A stretch of DNA of 64,000 nt from Haladaptatus salinisoli (GTDB lineage Archaea > Halobacteriota > Halobacteria > Halobacteriales > Haladaptataceae), in NCBI RefSeq assembly GCF_020614375.1, contig NZ_CP085327.1, positions 2,096,823 through 2,160,822 of the forward strand, read 5' to 3'. Positions 8,620 to 17,095 of the stretch are shown piece by piece (the first letter of the stretch is position 1; each line of letters begins with the position of its first letter). Both the position numbers and the translations under genes were made by a program. The notes under the pieces are model-generated. The model was not told the DNA's origin, did not search any database, and saw only the letters and a program-made list of their open reading frames with translations.

Positions 8620-8691
8620 CGCTCTCCCTTTCCTTTCGAACGGCGGAACGACATCGCCACGCACAAGCCGCCTCGTTTCTGAATCTCGCAC

Positions 8692-9057
8692 ATGCCACTG
8701 CTGGGTGAACTGACGCCTGTCGTCGGAACGTATCTCCTCCTCGCGGCGTTCCTCACGCTGACGGGCCACGTCGCCGCGCGAAACGTCCTCGGGAGCGTGC
8801 CGCTCACGCGCGCGCTGGCGGTCGGCCTCCCCGTCGCGGCGCTTCCCTTCCTCCTCCAGCGGTACTTCCCGCCCGCGGTGCTCCTCCTCGCGCTCGTCCT
8901 CGACCTGACCATCTTCCACGTCGTCTACCGGCTGAAGTGGCGCACCGCGGGCTTCGTCACCTTCATCCACGTCATCGTCAGCGTCCTCGGCGGCATCGTC
9001 ATCGGCGGCATCGCGTACCTCGTCTCGCTCGGGCCCCCGCCCGCGCCGCCGGGATAG
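8692..9057 (+). CDS. four-helix membrane protein
   Basis: 121-residue membrane protein with four predicted TM helices (roughly 5-25, 40-58, 60-80, 88-110) and a short Pro-rich tail. Conserved-looking charged positions are HVAARN after helix 1 and YRLKWRTAGF between helices 3 and 4. It resembles haloarchaeal-only DUF membrane proteins with no known role. It is 72 nt downstream of tbp and 40 nt upstream of another small membrane protein, so a shared transcript is possible. Confidence 0.75.
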   Translation: MPLLGELTPVVGTYLLLAAFLTLTGHVAARNVLGSVPLTRALAVGLPVAALPFLLQRYFPPAVLLLALVLDLTIFHVVYRLKWRTAGFVTFIHVIVSVLGGIVIGGIAYLVSLGPPPAPPG

Positions 9058-9097
9058 TCGACAGAAGACTTATTCTACGCGGCGACGGCCCCTCGGT

Positions 9098-9490
9098 ATG
9101 TCCCTCCCCCGCCGCCTCGAACAGGTCGGCATCGTCGTCGGAAGCGTGCTGATGGTTTCGCTTCCGGTCAGCGTACTCACAGCGCTGCTGATAGCGGACC
9201 CCACCGTCTGGCAACTCGCTCTTCTCTGGTGCGTGCCGGGAGCGCTCGTCGGGGTTCTCATCGCAACCAACCGCGTTCCAGTCGCGTACGATCAGGTCTG
9301 GGCGTTCGGCATCGTCAGTTGGGCGGTGACGCTGCTGCTCTGGACTAATCTCGACGTTTCGATGACCGCCGTCCTCGAAGGAAACGCCGACCTCTCCGCC
9401 TCGCTCGGCGCATGGGTCGTCGGCCTGCTCATCGGTCTTCTGGCGGCGTATCGCCGCCGCCCTGAAAAAACCGCTTCGAACGCGAGCTAA
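9098..9490 (+). CDS. conserved membrane protein
   Basis: 130-residue predicted membrane protein with four hydrophobic helices (about 10-31, 38-55, 65-82 and 100-120) and an R-R-R cluster at the C-terminal end, suggesting both termini face the cytoplasm. No enzymatic motif or family name is recognised. The stop codon overlaps the 3' end of the folA gene on the opposite strand by 4 nt. Confidence 0.7.
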   Translation: MSLPRRLEQVGIVVGSVLMVSLPVSVLTALLIADPTVWQLALLWCVPGALVGVLIATNRVPVAYDQVWAFGIVSWAVTLLLWTNLDVSMTAVLEGNADLSASLGAWVVGLLIGLLAAYRRRPEKTASNAS

Positions 9491-9963
9491 CGCTCGTACC
9501 GCACGAAATCGAAGTCCTCTCGTTCTTCTCGTTCGACCTCCCGCCACTCCTCCGCGTCCCACTCCGGGAACTCCGTATCTCCCTCGTACGCCTCGTGAAT
9601 CTCGGTGAGAACCATCTCGTCCGCGTGCGGAAGGAACTGCTCGTAGACGGTCGCGCCGCCGCCGACGAAGGCGACGTCGTCCAGTTCCGACACGGCGTCC
9701 ATCGCCTCCTCGACGCCGTGGACGAGCACGACCTCCTCGGGAAGGTCCGGGGTCGACCGGCTGAGCACGACGTTCGTCCGCCCCGGCAGCGGGCCGTCGA
9801 TTCGCGCCGCGATGCTCTCGTAGGTCGCCCGCCCCATGACCACGGGGTGACCCATCGTCGTCTCCTTGAAGTGGCGCAGGTCCTCGGCGTAGTGCCACGG
9901 CATGTCGCCGTCCCGTCCGATGACGCCGTTCGCCGCGACGGCGGCGACGAGGACGAGCCGCAT
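9487..9963 (-). CDS. folA: dihydrofolate reductase
   Basis: 158-residue NADPH-dependent enzyme reducing dihydrofolate to tetrahydrofolate, needed after thymidylate synthase oxidises the cofactor. Features are the N-terminal strand LVLVAAVAANGVIGRDGDMPWH with catalytic acid in the first helix (EDLRHFKETT), the MGRATYESI motif, PLPGRTNVVLSR and the FVGGGATVYEQFL nucleotide-binding segment. The ATG overlaps the thyA stop by one base (TGATG); a GTG one codon upstream is possible. Together thyA and folA form a thymidylate-cycle operon, as known in Haloferax. Confidence 0.95.
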   Translation of the reverse strand: MRLVLVAAVAANGVIGRDGDMPWHYAEDLRHFKETTMGHPVVMGRATYESIAARIDGPLPGRTNVVLSRSTPDLPEEVVLVHGVEEAMDAVSELDDVAFVGGGATVYEQFLPHADEMVLTEIHEAYEGDTEFPEWDAEEWREVEREEREDFDFVRYER

Positions 9964-10955
9964 CACTCGGCCACCCGGAAGCGAATCCCGGGGTGAGCGT
10001 CGTACTCCCGGAGGGTGATATCGTCGTAGGTTAACTCGTCTATCGAGTCGGCCGTGATTTCGATTTCGGGGCGCGACTTCGGTTCGCGCGAGAGTTGGGT
10101 GAGCAGGCCGGGGACGTGGTCGAAACCAGCCTCATCCTCGGCGGGGGCGGTCGATTCGAGCCATTCGCGGACCTCCCCGAACTCCGCTTTCGCGCTCACG
10201 TCGTCCAGCCGCGCTTGCAGGTCGCCGAGGTTGTCGCGGTACCACCCGCCGCGTTCGCCCTCGCCGCAGTAGACGTGCGCGTCCACGATGGTGTGCGCGA
10301 ACTTCCCGACCTCGAAGCCGGTTTGCCGGGCGAGGACGGTCGCCAGCAGGGCGTAGGCGGCGACGTTGAACGGGATGCCGAGCGCCACGTCGCCCGAGCG
10401 CTGTGTGAGGTGGAGGTTCAGCGTCTCGCCCTGCACGTTCACGACGAACGTGTAGTGGCAGGGCGGCAGCGTCGAGACGGCGGCGTTCGCCGGGTGCCAC
10501 GCCGAGACGACGAACCGCCGCGAGTTCGGATTCTCGCGCAGGCCGTCGACGACGTACTGAATCTGGTCGAAGGTTCCCTCGTCGTTCATCCATCGGTGGT
10601 CGTCCTCGGGCCACGATTCGCCCGGTAGTCCCTCCTCGGGCACCGGGAACCGACGCCAGAAGCGACCGTAGGCGGTGTCGAGGTTCCCGTCTTCGTCGGC
10701 CCACTCGTCCCAGATGCCGGTCTTCTCGCGCAGGTCGCGGACGTGCTCCTCGCCTGAGAGATACCAGAGGAGTTCGTGGAGCATGGAGTCCCAGCGAAAG
10801 CCGTCCATCCGCTTCGTCGTCAGGAGGGGAAAGCCCTCCCGGAGGTCGACCTCGTAGTGTTGGCTGAACGTCGAAATCGTGTCCACGCCGGTTCGGTTGG
10901 GTTTGTACTCCCCGTCCCGGAGTACGTCGTCTACCAGCCCGAGATACTGCTCCAT
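9963..10955 (-). CDS. thyA: thymidylate synthase ThyA
   Basis: 330-residue enzyme that methylates dUMP to dTMP using methylene-tetrahydrofolate. The nucleophile C166 is in the PPCHYTF motif, followed by the QRSGDVALGIPFN cofactor/dUMP block; N-terminal DGEYKPNRTGVDT holds the phosphate-binding arginine. It is longer than E. coli ThyA because of acidic insertions (near 85-130 and after the HTIVDAHVY block) typical of the haloarchaeal enzyme. The ATG at MEQYLG is the only reasonable start. It is coupled to folA downstream. Confidence 0.96.
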   Translation of the reverse strand: MEQYLGLVDDVLRDGEYKPNRTGVDTISTFSQHYEVDLREGFPLLTTKRMDGFRWDSMLHELLWYLSGEEHVRDLREKTGIWDEWADEDGNLDTAYGRFWRRFPVPEEGLPGESWPEDDHRWMNDEGTFDQIQYVVDGLRENPNSRRFVVSAWHPANAAVSTLPPCHYTFVVNVQGETLNLHLTQRSGDVALGIPFNVAAYALLATVLARQTGFEVGKFAHTIVDAHVYCGEGERGGWYRDNLGDLQARLDDVSAKAEFGEVREWLESTAPAEDEAGFDHVPGLLTQLSREPKSRPEIEITADSIDELTYDDITLREYDAHPGIRFRVAE

Positions 10956-11004
10956 GGGCGTGATTCGTACCGGGGATAAAATACGTGTTCGATTCGGAAC
11001 CCCG

Positions 11005-12006
11005 CTATCGGGAGAGCACCGCGACGTACCGCGTCAGAGATCGATGCACTCTGCGCTCGAACGTCCCCTCGACCGTCCACCCGGCATCGCGCGCTTCGTC
11101 CGTCCACGGGCGGTCGCCGACGATCACCGCGCGAGGCGCGACGCGACGGGCTTCCGCCAGCGCCCCCGCGACGAGGTCGTCCAGTTCGAGGTTGGCGATT
11201 TTCGACTGCCTGCCGTACGGCGCGTCGAACACCACGCCGTCGATGGAATCGTCGGAAAACGGGAGGTGCGTGGCATCCCCGCGAACCGTCGCGAAGTCGC
11301 TGTCGGGGGCGTAGTGCGCGAGATTTCGACTCGCGCCGCGAACCATCTTCTCCTGCGCGTCCGCGCCGAGCGGACGCGCTCCCGCGAGGGCGGCTTCGAT
11401 GAGCACGCCGCCGGTCCCGCACATCGGGTCGAGGACGGTCGCGCCGGGCCGCGCGCCGGCCACGTTCGCCAGCGCGCGGGCGAGCAGGGGGTGCATGCTC
11501 CCCGGTTGGAAGAACGGTCTGTCGGTCGGTTTGCGGCCGCCGTAGTCGCGGACGCTCTCGCGTTCCAACCAACCGAGAAAGCAGGCGTCGTCCGAGAAAA
11601 CGACCCGGAGTTCGTGGTCCGGGTCGTCCAGGTCGACCGCGAAACCCCGCTCGACGAGCACCCGCCCGAGTTCGCGCTCCGCCCGCCGAGTGCTGACGCC
11701 GACCGTCTCGCGCACGGTTCGCGCCCGCACGGCGACGGTTCCCTCGCGGTCGATGGGTGCGGCGGAGAGCAGCGCGCGCGCGCCGTCCACGTCGGCGTCG
11801 GTCTCCCCCACCAGCTCGCTCGCCCGGCGGGTGTACGCGAGGTTCTCGATTCGTTCGGTGATGGTCGTCGCTCGCGCGACGCCGGGCGCGACCACTTCGA
11901 CGCCGGTCGCCGCGCTCTCGGCCTCGCAGGCCGCGAATTCGTCGTCTTGTCCGCCGAGTTCGAGCAGGTACACGGGAGTTCGTCGTACGCGATACGTGTC
12001 GCGCAT
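11005..12006 (-). CDS. trmG10: tRNA (guanine-10-N2) methyltransferase, THUMP type
   Basis: 333-residue Trm11/Trm-G10 family enzyme that methylates G10 of tRNA to m2G or m2,2G. Residues about 40-150 form the THUMP tRNA-binding region; the C-terminal Rossmann methyltransferase has SAM motif I VLDPMCGTGG (191-200) and catalytic motif IV DAPYG (261-265), in place of the usual NPPY/DPPY. The run between (GSMHPLLARALANVAG) is typical of the archaeal family. A 3' stretch of about 50 nt separates it from thyA on the same strand, so cotranscription is possible. Confidence 0.9.
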   Translation of the reverse strand: MRDTYRVRRTPVYLLELGGQDDEFAACEAESAATGVEVVAPGVARATTITERIENLAYTRRASELVGETDADVDGARALLSAAPIDREGTVAVRARTVRETVGVSTRRAERELGRVLVERGFAVDLDDPDHELRVVFSDDACFLGWLERESVRDYGGRKPTDRPFFQPGSMHPLLARALANVAGARPGATVLDPMCGTGGVLIEAALAGARPLGADAQEKMVRGASRNLAHYAPDSDFATVRGDATHLPFSDDSIDGVVFDAPYGRQSKIANLELDDLVAGALAEARRVAPRAVIVGDRPWTDEARDAGWTVEGTFERRVHRSLTRYVAVLSR

Positions 12007-12117
12007 CGCTCTTGGGGGTTGCGACTGTCGCTCGCGGTGGCCGGATTTCCTCGCATCGACCCGCCGCTGTTCGTTGGATCGGTATCGACCGCAGAGAGTT
12101 ACGGACGACGAACGAAG

Positions 12118-12180
12118 ATGAGCTATGTTAGCTATTGTCTAGCAAACTATATGCCTTCCGGTGTAGTACACTATTATTGG
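12118..12180 (+). promoter_or_regulatory. AT-rich promoter region upstream of the NTF2-like gene
   Basis: The 60 bp before the NTF2-like gene are markedly AT-rich compared with the window. AGCTAT occurs twice 11 nt apart (12121 and 12130), then AAACTATATG (12145-12154) and a late CACTATTATT (12169-12178). The first ATs are the plausible TATA/BRE region. The repeated AGCTAT could be a regulator half-site, but this is only a visual impression. Confidence 0.35.
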
Positions 12181-12189
12181 TGAAGAACA

Positions 12190-12597
12190 ATGGCATCAGC
12201 CGCGGCTAAGAGCAACGTTCGAATCGTGGAGGACACGTACGAGGCCTTCAACGACGGTGACATCGACACCGTCCTGTCCTCGATGGCCGACGATATCGAG
12301 TGGGTCGAACCCGAGGGGAGCCCGTACGGCGACGTCCACCGCGGCCCCGAGGCCGTGCTGGAGAACGTCTTCCAGCCCTGCTTGGAGGACTTCGCGGACT
12401 TCCGGGTCGAGACCGACCGGTTCATCGACGGCGACGACATCATCGTCGTTCTCGGCACCTTCCGCGGGACGAACAGGGAGACGGACAAAGAACTCGACGT
12501 CCCGTACGCGCACGTCTGCGAGTTGGAGGACGGTCGGATGAGCCGGTTCGTCGACTACTCGAACGCGCTCCCCATGCTACGGACGTACGAGAAGTGA
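12190..12597 (+). CDS. NTF2/SnoaL-like ketosteroid-isomerase-fold protein
   Basis: 135-residue single-domain protein of the NTF2-like superfamily: the N-terminal helix VRIVEDTYEAFNDGDIDTVLSSM, then IEWVEPEGSPYGDVHRG with the loop of the cavity, a beta sheet with VETDRFIDGDDIIVVLGTFRG, and a final YAHVCELEDGRMSRFVDY strand pair. Members bind or isomerise small hydrophobic molecules; the ligand here is unknown. No membrane or signal sequences. It is monocistronic with its own AT-rich upstream region. Confidence 0.85.
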   Translation: MASAAAKSNVRIVEDTYEAFNDGDIDTVLSSMADDIEWVEPEGSPYGDVHRGPEAVLENVFQPCLEDFADFRVETDRFIDGDDIIVVLGTFRGTNRETDKELDVPYAHVCELEDGRMSRFVDYSNALPMLRTYEK

Positions 12598-12664
12598 CCG
12601 TAACGGACGAGAACAGAACCCTTCGTTTTGATACGGGACCCGACTTCGAAAACGGGCGTCCCGA

Positions 12665-13783
12665 CTACTCCGCTTCGTCACCGAGGAGTCGAGCGACGAG
12701 CGTGTCGGGGTCGAATCGTTCCAAGTCGTCGTACTCCTGCCCGACGCCGAGGAAGAGGATTGGCTTGCCCGTGACGTGGGCGATGGAGATGGCGGCACCG
12801 CCCTTCGAGTCGGCGTCCGCTTTGGTCAAGATGGAGCCGTCGATTTCGGCGGCGTCGTCGAACTCCTTTGCGCGCTGAACCGCGTCCTGCCCGGCGACCG
12901 CCTCGTCCACGAAGAGGGTCATGTCCGGGTCGACGACGCGGTCTATCTTCGCCAACTGGTCCATCAGCCCCTCGCTGGTGTGGAGTCGCCCCGCCGTGTC
13001 GCCGAGCACCACGTCGATGTCGTGGGCGTCGGCGTACTCCACGGCGTCGTAGATGACCGCCGCGGGGTCGCCGCCCTGCTCGTGAGCGATGAGCTTCTTG
13101 TCCAGCGATTCGGCGTGCACCTGAATCTGCTCGTTCGCGCCGGCGCGGTAGGTGTCGCCGTTCGCCATCACCGAGGAGTAGCCGCGCTCTTCGAGATAGC
13201 GCGCCATCTTGGCGATGCTCGTCGTCTTTCCGACGCCGTTGACGCCCGTGAAGATGATGACGAGGGGTTTGTCGGCCTCCGCGATCCGCCCGTCGAAGTC
13301 GAACTGCCCGACGCTGATGACCGACAGCAGGGCGTCGCGCAGGGCGTCCTCGACCACGTCGCTCGTCTCGGCGCTGAACTTCCGGGTCGCTCCCACGAGG
13401 TCGTTTCGGATGTCGGAGAGCATCTCCTGGGCGACGCTCATCTCCACGTCGCTTTCGAGGAGCGCCATCTCCAACTCCCAGAGGGGGTCCTCGACGTCCT
13501 GCTCCTCGATGACGATTTCGCCGCGGGCGAACGACCTCGCTTTCTGTGCGAAGCCCCCGCGTCCGTCGCCCTCCTCGGGTTCCGCCTCCGCCGCGTCGGC
13601 TTCGATCGGCTCCTCGACGGGTTCGGATTCGACAGCCTCGTCCTCGACCGACGCGTCCTCTTCGACTTCTTCGACTTCTTCGACTTCCTCCGTCTCTTCC
13701 GCGGCTTCCTCGGCCTTCTCCTCGGTCGTCTCCTCTACGTCCTTCCGGAACCCGCTGAGTTTATCCTTCAGACTGTCGAACAT
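12665..13783 (-). CDS. ftsY: signal recognition particle receptor FtsY
   Basis: 372-residue SRP receptor GTPase that docks ribosome-SRP complexes at the membrane and, with SRP54, hands them to SecYEG. Residues 17-75 are a very acidic A domain with an EEVEEVEEVEE repeat; the N domain covers about 95-165. The G domain has TGVNGVGKTT (179-188), DTAGR (262-266) and TKADADSKGG (320-329). Six bases separate the pfdA stop from its ATG, so the two are one operon. The partner srp54 is about 3.3 kb away on the other strand. Confidence 0.97.
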   Translation of the reverse strand: MFDSLKDKLSGFRKDVEETTEEKAEEAAEETEEVEEVEEVEEDASVEDEAVESEPVEEPIEADAAEAEPEEGDGRGGFAQKARSFARGEIVIEEQDVEDPLWELEMALLESDVEMSVAQEMLSDIRNDLVGATRKFSAETSDVVEDALRDALLSVISVGQFDFDGRIAEADKPLVIIFTGVNGVGKTTSIAKMARYLEERGYSSVMANGDTYRAGANEQIQVHAESLDKKLIAHEQGGDPAAVIYDAVEYADAHDIDVVLGDTAGRLHTSEGLMDQLAKIDRVVDPDMTLFVDEAVAGQDAVQRAKEFDDAAEIDGSILTKADADSKGGAAISIAHVTGKPILFLGVGQEYDDLERFDPDTLVARLLGDEAE

Positions 13784-13789
13784 CGCCGG

Positions 13790-14248
13790 TTACTCGTCCT
13801 CGTCCTGTTGCCCCTGCATCTGCTGCATCTGCTGTTGCATCTGCTGCTGTTGCATCTGTCGCGCCTGCTGTTCCAACTGGTCGCTCTCCTCTTCGACTTC
13901 GCTGATCTCGTCCTGGATGCCGTCGATTCGGTCGTCGACGACGTCCTTCCGACTCCGCAGCGATTCGATGGCGCCCTGCTGGTCGCGCTCCGCGGCGTAG
14001 CCGCCGCCGAGTTCCACGACGACCTCGTCGATATCCTCGACGTTGGCGCGGATGTAGGCCCCGCCGCCCAGCGGAACCTGAACGACCGACCCCGTTTCGA
14101 GCGTCTCGATGGCTTCGATGGCCTCGTCCATCTCGTTCTTCTCGTCGCGCAGTTGCTCCACCTCCGCCTCCAACTCCTCCTTTTCGGCCTCCAACTGCTG
14201 GAGTTGTTGGGAGAGCTGCTGGAGTTCTTGGTTGCCGCCGCCCATCAT
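13790..14248 (-). CDS. pfdA: prefoldin subunit alpha
   Basis: 152-residue subunit of the hexameric chaperone that captures unfolded proteins and passes them to the thermosome. The expected coiled coils flank a central beta hairpin: helix about 5-52 (LQQLSQQLQQLEAEKEEL), hairpin GSVVQVPLGGGAYIRANV and VVVELGGGYAAERD, then helix about 85-140. The tail is a Gln/Met-rich run followed by DEDE. The MMGGGN start (or the second Met) is used; a GGAGGT sequence lies about 10 nt upstream. It leads the pfdA-ftsY operon. Confidence 0.93.
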   Translation of the reverse strand: MMGGGNQELQQLSQQLQQLEAEKEELEAEVEQLRDEKNEMDEAIEAIETLETGSVVQVPLGGGAYIRANVEDIDEVVVELGGGYAAERDQQGAIESLRSRKDVVDDRIDGIQDEISEVEEESDQLEQQARQMQQQQMQQQMQQMQGQQDEDE

Positions 14249-14565
14249 CGAACTTCGACCTCCGCTCCGCGAGTAATCGCTCTCATACCCACACCTGCGG
14301 GAGCGAGCGGGAAGAATCTTCCTAACTCGTCTCCTTCGGCCGGCCGGTGGAAGCGGCGCTCCAAAAATCGAGCGGGTAGCCCCCTCCGATGCCCCGACTC
14401 CTACCGCCCTTTCTTCCCGCTTTTTCCGCATCTCCGGCGGCACGTCGTCTCCGAGCCGAGTAGACCGGAAGTCCATCGACTAGCGGTTACACCCTCGGAC
14501 CGGTTCGTGACCGATCCGTGCCGTTAGACGCGGGACGGTGACGCACCGGGTTACGGACGGAGAAT
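14249..14565. other. 317-bp gap between eif6 and pfdA without a recognisable gene
   Basis: I checked the minus-strand frames here: stops in all three leave no convincing coding frame, and the open one that continues upstream of pfdA is Arg-rich and unlike haloarchaeal proteins. A promoter for pfdA-ftsY probably lies here, but no clear TATA box stands out. In other haloarchaea, as I recall, the ribosomal protein LX (L18a) gene occupies this position; nothing resembling its TVSGRF start is seen. Confidence 0.5.
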
Positions 14566-15231
14566 CTAGTCGATATACCCTAGCGCGTCCTCGATTCGCC
14601 CGAGTTCCGGCCCGGTCGTATCCTGTCCGACCACGTACCCGTGCGCGTTGGCGAGGAGTCCCGAGCCAACGAGCGGGCCGCCGTAGTTGATGGTGCCGAT
14701 GTCGGCCGGAACGCCGAGCGCGTCCTCGATGCGGTCGAGTTCGTCGTCGGTCGCCTTCGGGTGACAGAGCACGCCCGCGTTCGTGGCGACCGCGGCGGTG
14801 CCGACGGTCCGAACGCCGGCGACCTCGCCGCGCTCGACCGGGACGCCGAGACCGTCCGAGACGGTCTGCACCGCCTCGCGCGAGAGGTCGGGATGGACGT
14901 ACGCCCCCGTATCGTTCGCCAGCACGACGTTTCCGGCGGCGTTGATGCGCCCCGGCAGTTCGGTGATGGGAGCGTCGACGACATCTCCGATGCGCTCGCG
15001 TTCGTTGTCCGTCACGCGACTGCTCACGAGCAGGCCGTTCTCGTTGCCCGCGATCAGCGCGCCGACGGTGGACGACCCGCCGAGGGTCGTTTCGACGACG
15101 TCGACCCCCAGTTCGTCGCCGAGCGATTCGGTCAGTTCGTCGTCCAAATCGGGGCGAATCAGAAGATACTCGTCAGTGACGCGAGCGAAAACGCCGACGT
15201 ACGACGACCCGTTGAACGCGGTACGAAGCAA
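14566..15231 (-). CDS. eif6: translation initiation factor eIF-6
   Basis: 221-residue ribosome anti-association factor that binds the 50S subunit and prevents premature joining with 30S. The five-fold pseudo-repeat of eIF6 is visible in recurring segments such as [46 protein letters not shown] and [23 protein letters not shown]. The start is a TTG giving [15 protein letters not shown], which matches where eIF6 proteins begin; there is no ATG before the upstream rpl31e stop, 4 nt away. It is the third gene of the rpl39e-rpl31e-eif6 operon. Confidence 0.95.
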   Translation of the reverse strand: MLRTAFNGSSYVGVFARVTDEYLLIRPDLDDELTESLGDELGVDVVETTLGGSSTVGALIAGNENGLLVSSRVTDNERERIGDVVDAPITELPGRINAAGNVVLANDTGAYVHPDLSREAVQTVSDGLGVPVERGEVAGVRTVGTAAVATNAGVLCHPKATDDELDRIEDALGVPADIGTINYGGPLVGSGLLANAHGYVVGQDTTGPELGRIEDALGYID

Positions 15232-15235
15232 CGCT

Positions 15236-15514
15236 CTACTCGTCGTACTCCGCCTCGACGACGGCTTCGCCCTCTTCCTCGAAGCGGGCCGCGTGCACGC
15301 GGAGCTTCCGCGGGGGGTTCTTGCGACCGCGCGACCAGACGGCCTCGTTGATGGAGGGGTCGAGGCGCACGTCGTCCTCGTCGACCTTGAAGTGTTTGGC
15401 GAGGTGGCCGCGCACCAGCTTCATCGCCTTTCCGGCGCGTTTGTGCTTCGGTTCTGCCTTCACGTCTCGGAGCGGAACCGTGACGACTCGCTCCTCGAAA
15501 TCACTCGCGCTCAT
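15236..15514 (-). CDS. rpl31e: 50S ribosomal protein L31e
   Basis: 92-residue large-subunit protein located near the peptide exit tunnel in archaeal and eukaryotic ribosomes. Family features are the N-terminal strand [23 protein letters not shown], the [25 protein letters not shown] block and an acidic C terminus added in halophiles. Its ATG overlaps the rpl39e stop by a single base, so translation of the two is coupled. Confidence 0.97.
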   Translation of the reverse strand: MSASDFEERVVTVPLRDVKAEPKHKRAGKAMKLVRGHLAKHFKVDEDDVRLDPSINEAVWSRGRKNPPRKLRVHAARFEEEGEAVVEAEYDE

Positions 15515-15666
15515 TATTCGTCAGTGTCGCTGCGCCGCCAGCTTCGACGCTTCGGGTTTCGCATCACGTTGCGGTCGGTCTTCATCATAACCCACGCCGG
15601 GACGCGGGTGTTCTGCCGCTCCAGCTTGGCGAGCCGCTTCTTTTTTGCCTTCGACTTCTTGCCCAT
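15514..15666 (-). CDS. rpl39e: 50S ribosomal protein L39e
   Basis: 50-residue, strongly basic protein that lines the ribosomal exit tunnel. The sequence starts [19 protein letters not shown] and continues with [12 protein letters not shown] and [11 protein letters not shown], the complete and typical L39e layout, including the late Trp and Arg cluster. The ATG is fixed by the family length. A TTTTAAGC box (15691-15698 on the plus strand reads GCTTAAAATC) lies about 25-30 nt upstream and would start the rpl39e-rpl31e-eif6 transcript. Confidence 0.95.
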   Translation of the reverse strand: MGKKSKAKKKRLAKLERQNTRVPAWVMMKTDRNVMRNPKRRSWRRSDTDE

Positions 15667-15719
15667 AGTGGTTGCCACTTTTCCGCCGTCGCTTAAAATC
15701 TTGTTCCTTTCAGCCGGGG

Positions 15720-16277
15720 TCACAGGGGGAACGCCGCGACGGTCGAGTACTCCGGTCCGTCCGCCGTCAACTCGCTCTCCGTCAGCCGGACCTCCTCGAC
15801 CCGCATTCGCCCCACCGTGGGGTCATGTTCGCGGACGTTCTCCTGCACGAGTTCCTTCCCACCGGCGTGTCGCATCCGAGCGAGCGTGACGTGGGGAACG
15901 AAGTCGTTCTCCTCCGGTTCGAACCCGAGCTCGTACAGCCGCGATTCGACGGCGTCGTGGAGCAGGGTCATCTCCTCCTCGCCGTCCTCGAACCCCAACC
16001 ACACCACGCTGATGTAGTCCGGACTGGGGAAGACGCCGAGACCGCCGAGCGTCGCCCGGAAGGGGCCGAAGTCGACGTCGTCGGTCACGGCCGATTCGAC
16101 GGCCTCCTCTACGTCCGGAACGCGCTCGGACTCCACGTCGCCGAGGAACTTCAGCGTCACGTGGGCCTGCTTCGGGTCGGTGAAGTTCAACCCCTCCGCC
16201 TCGCGAAAGCTGTCTTGGACGCCTTCGACGCCCTCCGCGAGGTCGTCCGGCAGGTCGATGCTCACGAACAGTCGCAT
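15720..16277 (-). CDS. thpR: RNA 2',3'-cyclic phosphodiesterase ThpR
   Basis: 185-residue 2H phosphoesterase (LigT/ThpR) that opens 2',3'-cyclic phosphates on RNA, and in archaea is linked to RNA end processing or ligation. Both catalytic HxT motifs are present: HVT at 39-41 ([11 protein letters not shown]) and HVT at 129-131 (PHVTLARM). N-terminal [10 protein letters not shown] is the family start, so the ATG there is used rather than an upstream in-frame extension. It converges on nothing; the ribosomal operon lies just downstream on the same strand. Confidence 0.93.
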   Translation of the reverse strand: MRLFVSIDLPDDLAEGVEGVQDSFREAEGLNFTDPKQAHVTLKFLGDVESERVPDVEEAVESAVTDDVDFGPFRATLGGLGVFPSPDYISVVWLGFEDGEEEMTLLHDAVESRLYELGFEPEENDFVPHVTLARMRHAGGKELVQENVREHDPTVGRMRVEEVRLTESELTADGPEYSTVAAFPL

Positions 16278-16389
16278 ACGCGACTCCACGCCCCCGGGCG
16301 GCTTCAAGCTTGGTTCCGCCCGACGAACCGAGCGCCTTCGGAACGTCGTCAGGGATAGGATTTTTGCGTTGGATTCCCTACCACTACGC

Positions 16390-17034
16390 GTGAGTTCCCC
16401 GTTCGATATCTTGGGAGTCGATTCGGATGCGGACGACGCGGAAATCGTCGAAGCGTACAGACGGCGGGTGAAGGAGACGCATCCCGACGTGGGCGGCTCC
16501 GCGAGGGAGTTTCAGCTGGTGCAGACGGCGTACGAACAGCTCCAAGAGGGATACGGAACCGAGGAGTACGACGCCGAGCACGAGAGCGTCGAAGAGCGGT
16601 ACCGACGGGAGCAACCGCGGGTCGAGTACTTGAACTACGAGATTCTCGACGACTACGGGTGGGAACTCGACGACGACGACCTGTTCCGGAAAGCCTCCGA
16701 TGCGGGACTCGACTCGGCGGACTACGGTCGACTGGAGGTCGAACCCCACGAATCTCTCCTCGAAGCCGCCGAGGATTGCGGTTTCGAGTGGCCGTTCGCC
16801 TGCCGAGGCGGGGCGTGCGCCAACTGCGCGGTCGCGCTCGTGGAGGGCGAGATGGAGATGCCCGCGAACCACGTCCTTTCGTCGAACATGGTCGACCGCG
16901 GTTTTCGACTGTCCTGTATCAGCGCGCCGACCACGGACGAGATGCGGGTCGTCTACAACGTCAAACACCTACCGGGACTCGACGAACTCCGGTTACCGCC
17001 CCAGCAGTTCGGACAGGCCCACTCCGACGATTGA
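16390..17034 (+). CDS. J-domain fused to halophilic 2Fe-2S ferredoxin
   Basis: 214-residue fusion. Residues 1-65 form a DnaJ J-domain (SPFDILGVDSDADDAEIVEAYRRR, with HPD at 31-33). Residues 78-214 are a plant-type ferredoxin with the haloarchaeal acidic N-terminal insertion (VEYLNYEILDDYGWELDDDDLF) and 2Fe-2S ligands C138, C143, C146 (CRGGACANC) and C176 (RLSCIS). The start is a GTG; no ATG lies in frame at the J-domain. It may deliver electrons near an Hsp70 client, for example during Fe-S assembly, but that is inference. It sits alone before srp54. Confidence 0.9.
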   Translation: MSSPFDILGVDSDADDAEIVEAYRRRVKETHPDVGGSAREFQLVQTAYEQLQEGYGTEEYDAEHESVEERYRREQPRVEYLNYEILDDYGWELDDDDLFRKASDAGLDSADYGRLEVEPHESLLEAAEDCGFEWPFACRGGACANCAVALVEGEMEMPANHVLSSNMVDRGFRLSCISAPTTDEMRVVYNVKHLPGLDELRLPPQQFGQAHSDD

Positions 17035-17060
17035 ACCCGGCGTCGTCTCTTCCTGAAAGC

Positions 17061-17068
17061 ATTTAAAC
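17061..17068 (+). promoter_or_regulatory. TATA box of srp54
   Basis: ATTTAAAC lies 28-35 nt upstream of the srp54 ATG, preceded by purines (GAAAGC) in the BRE position. This fits a leaderless transcript. Confidence 0.6.
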
Positions 17069-17095
17069 CGATAGACGGCCAAACACCTCCTAACG

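Noticed and set aside
13650..13760. Glu/Val repeats of ftsY and Gln-rich pfdA tail as minisatellite or CRISPR-like repeats
   Set aside because: They are in-frame coding low-complexity tracts of the acidic halophile type, not regular spaced repeats.
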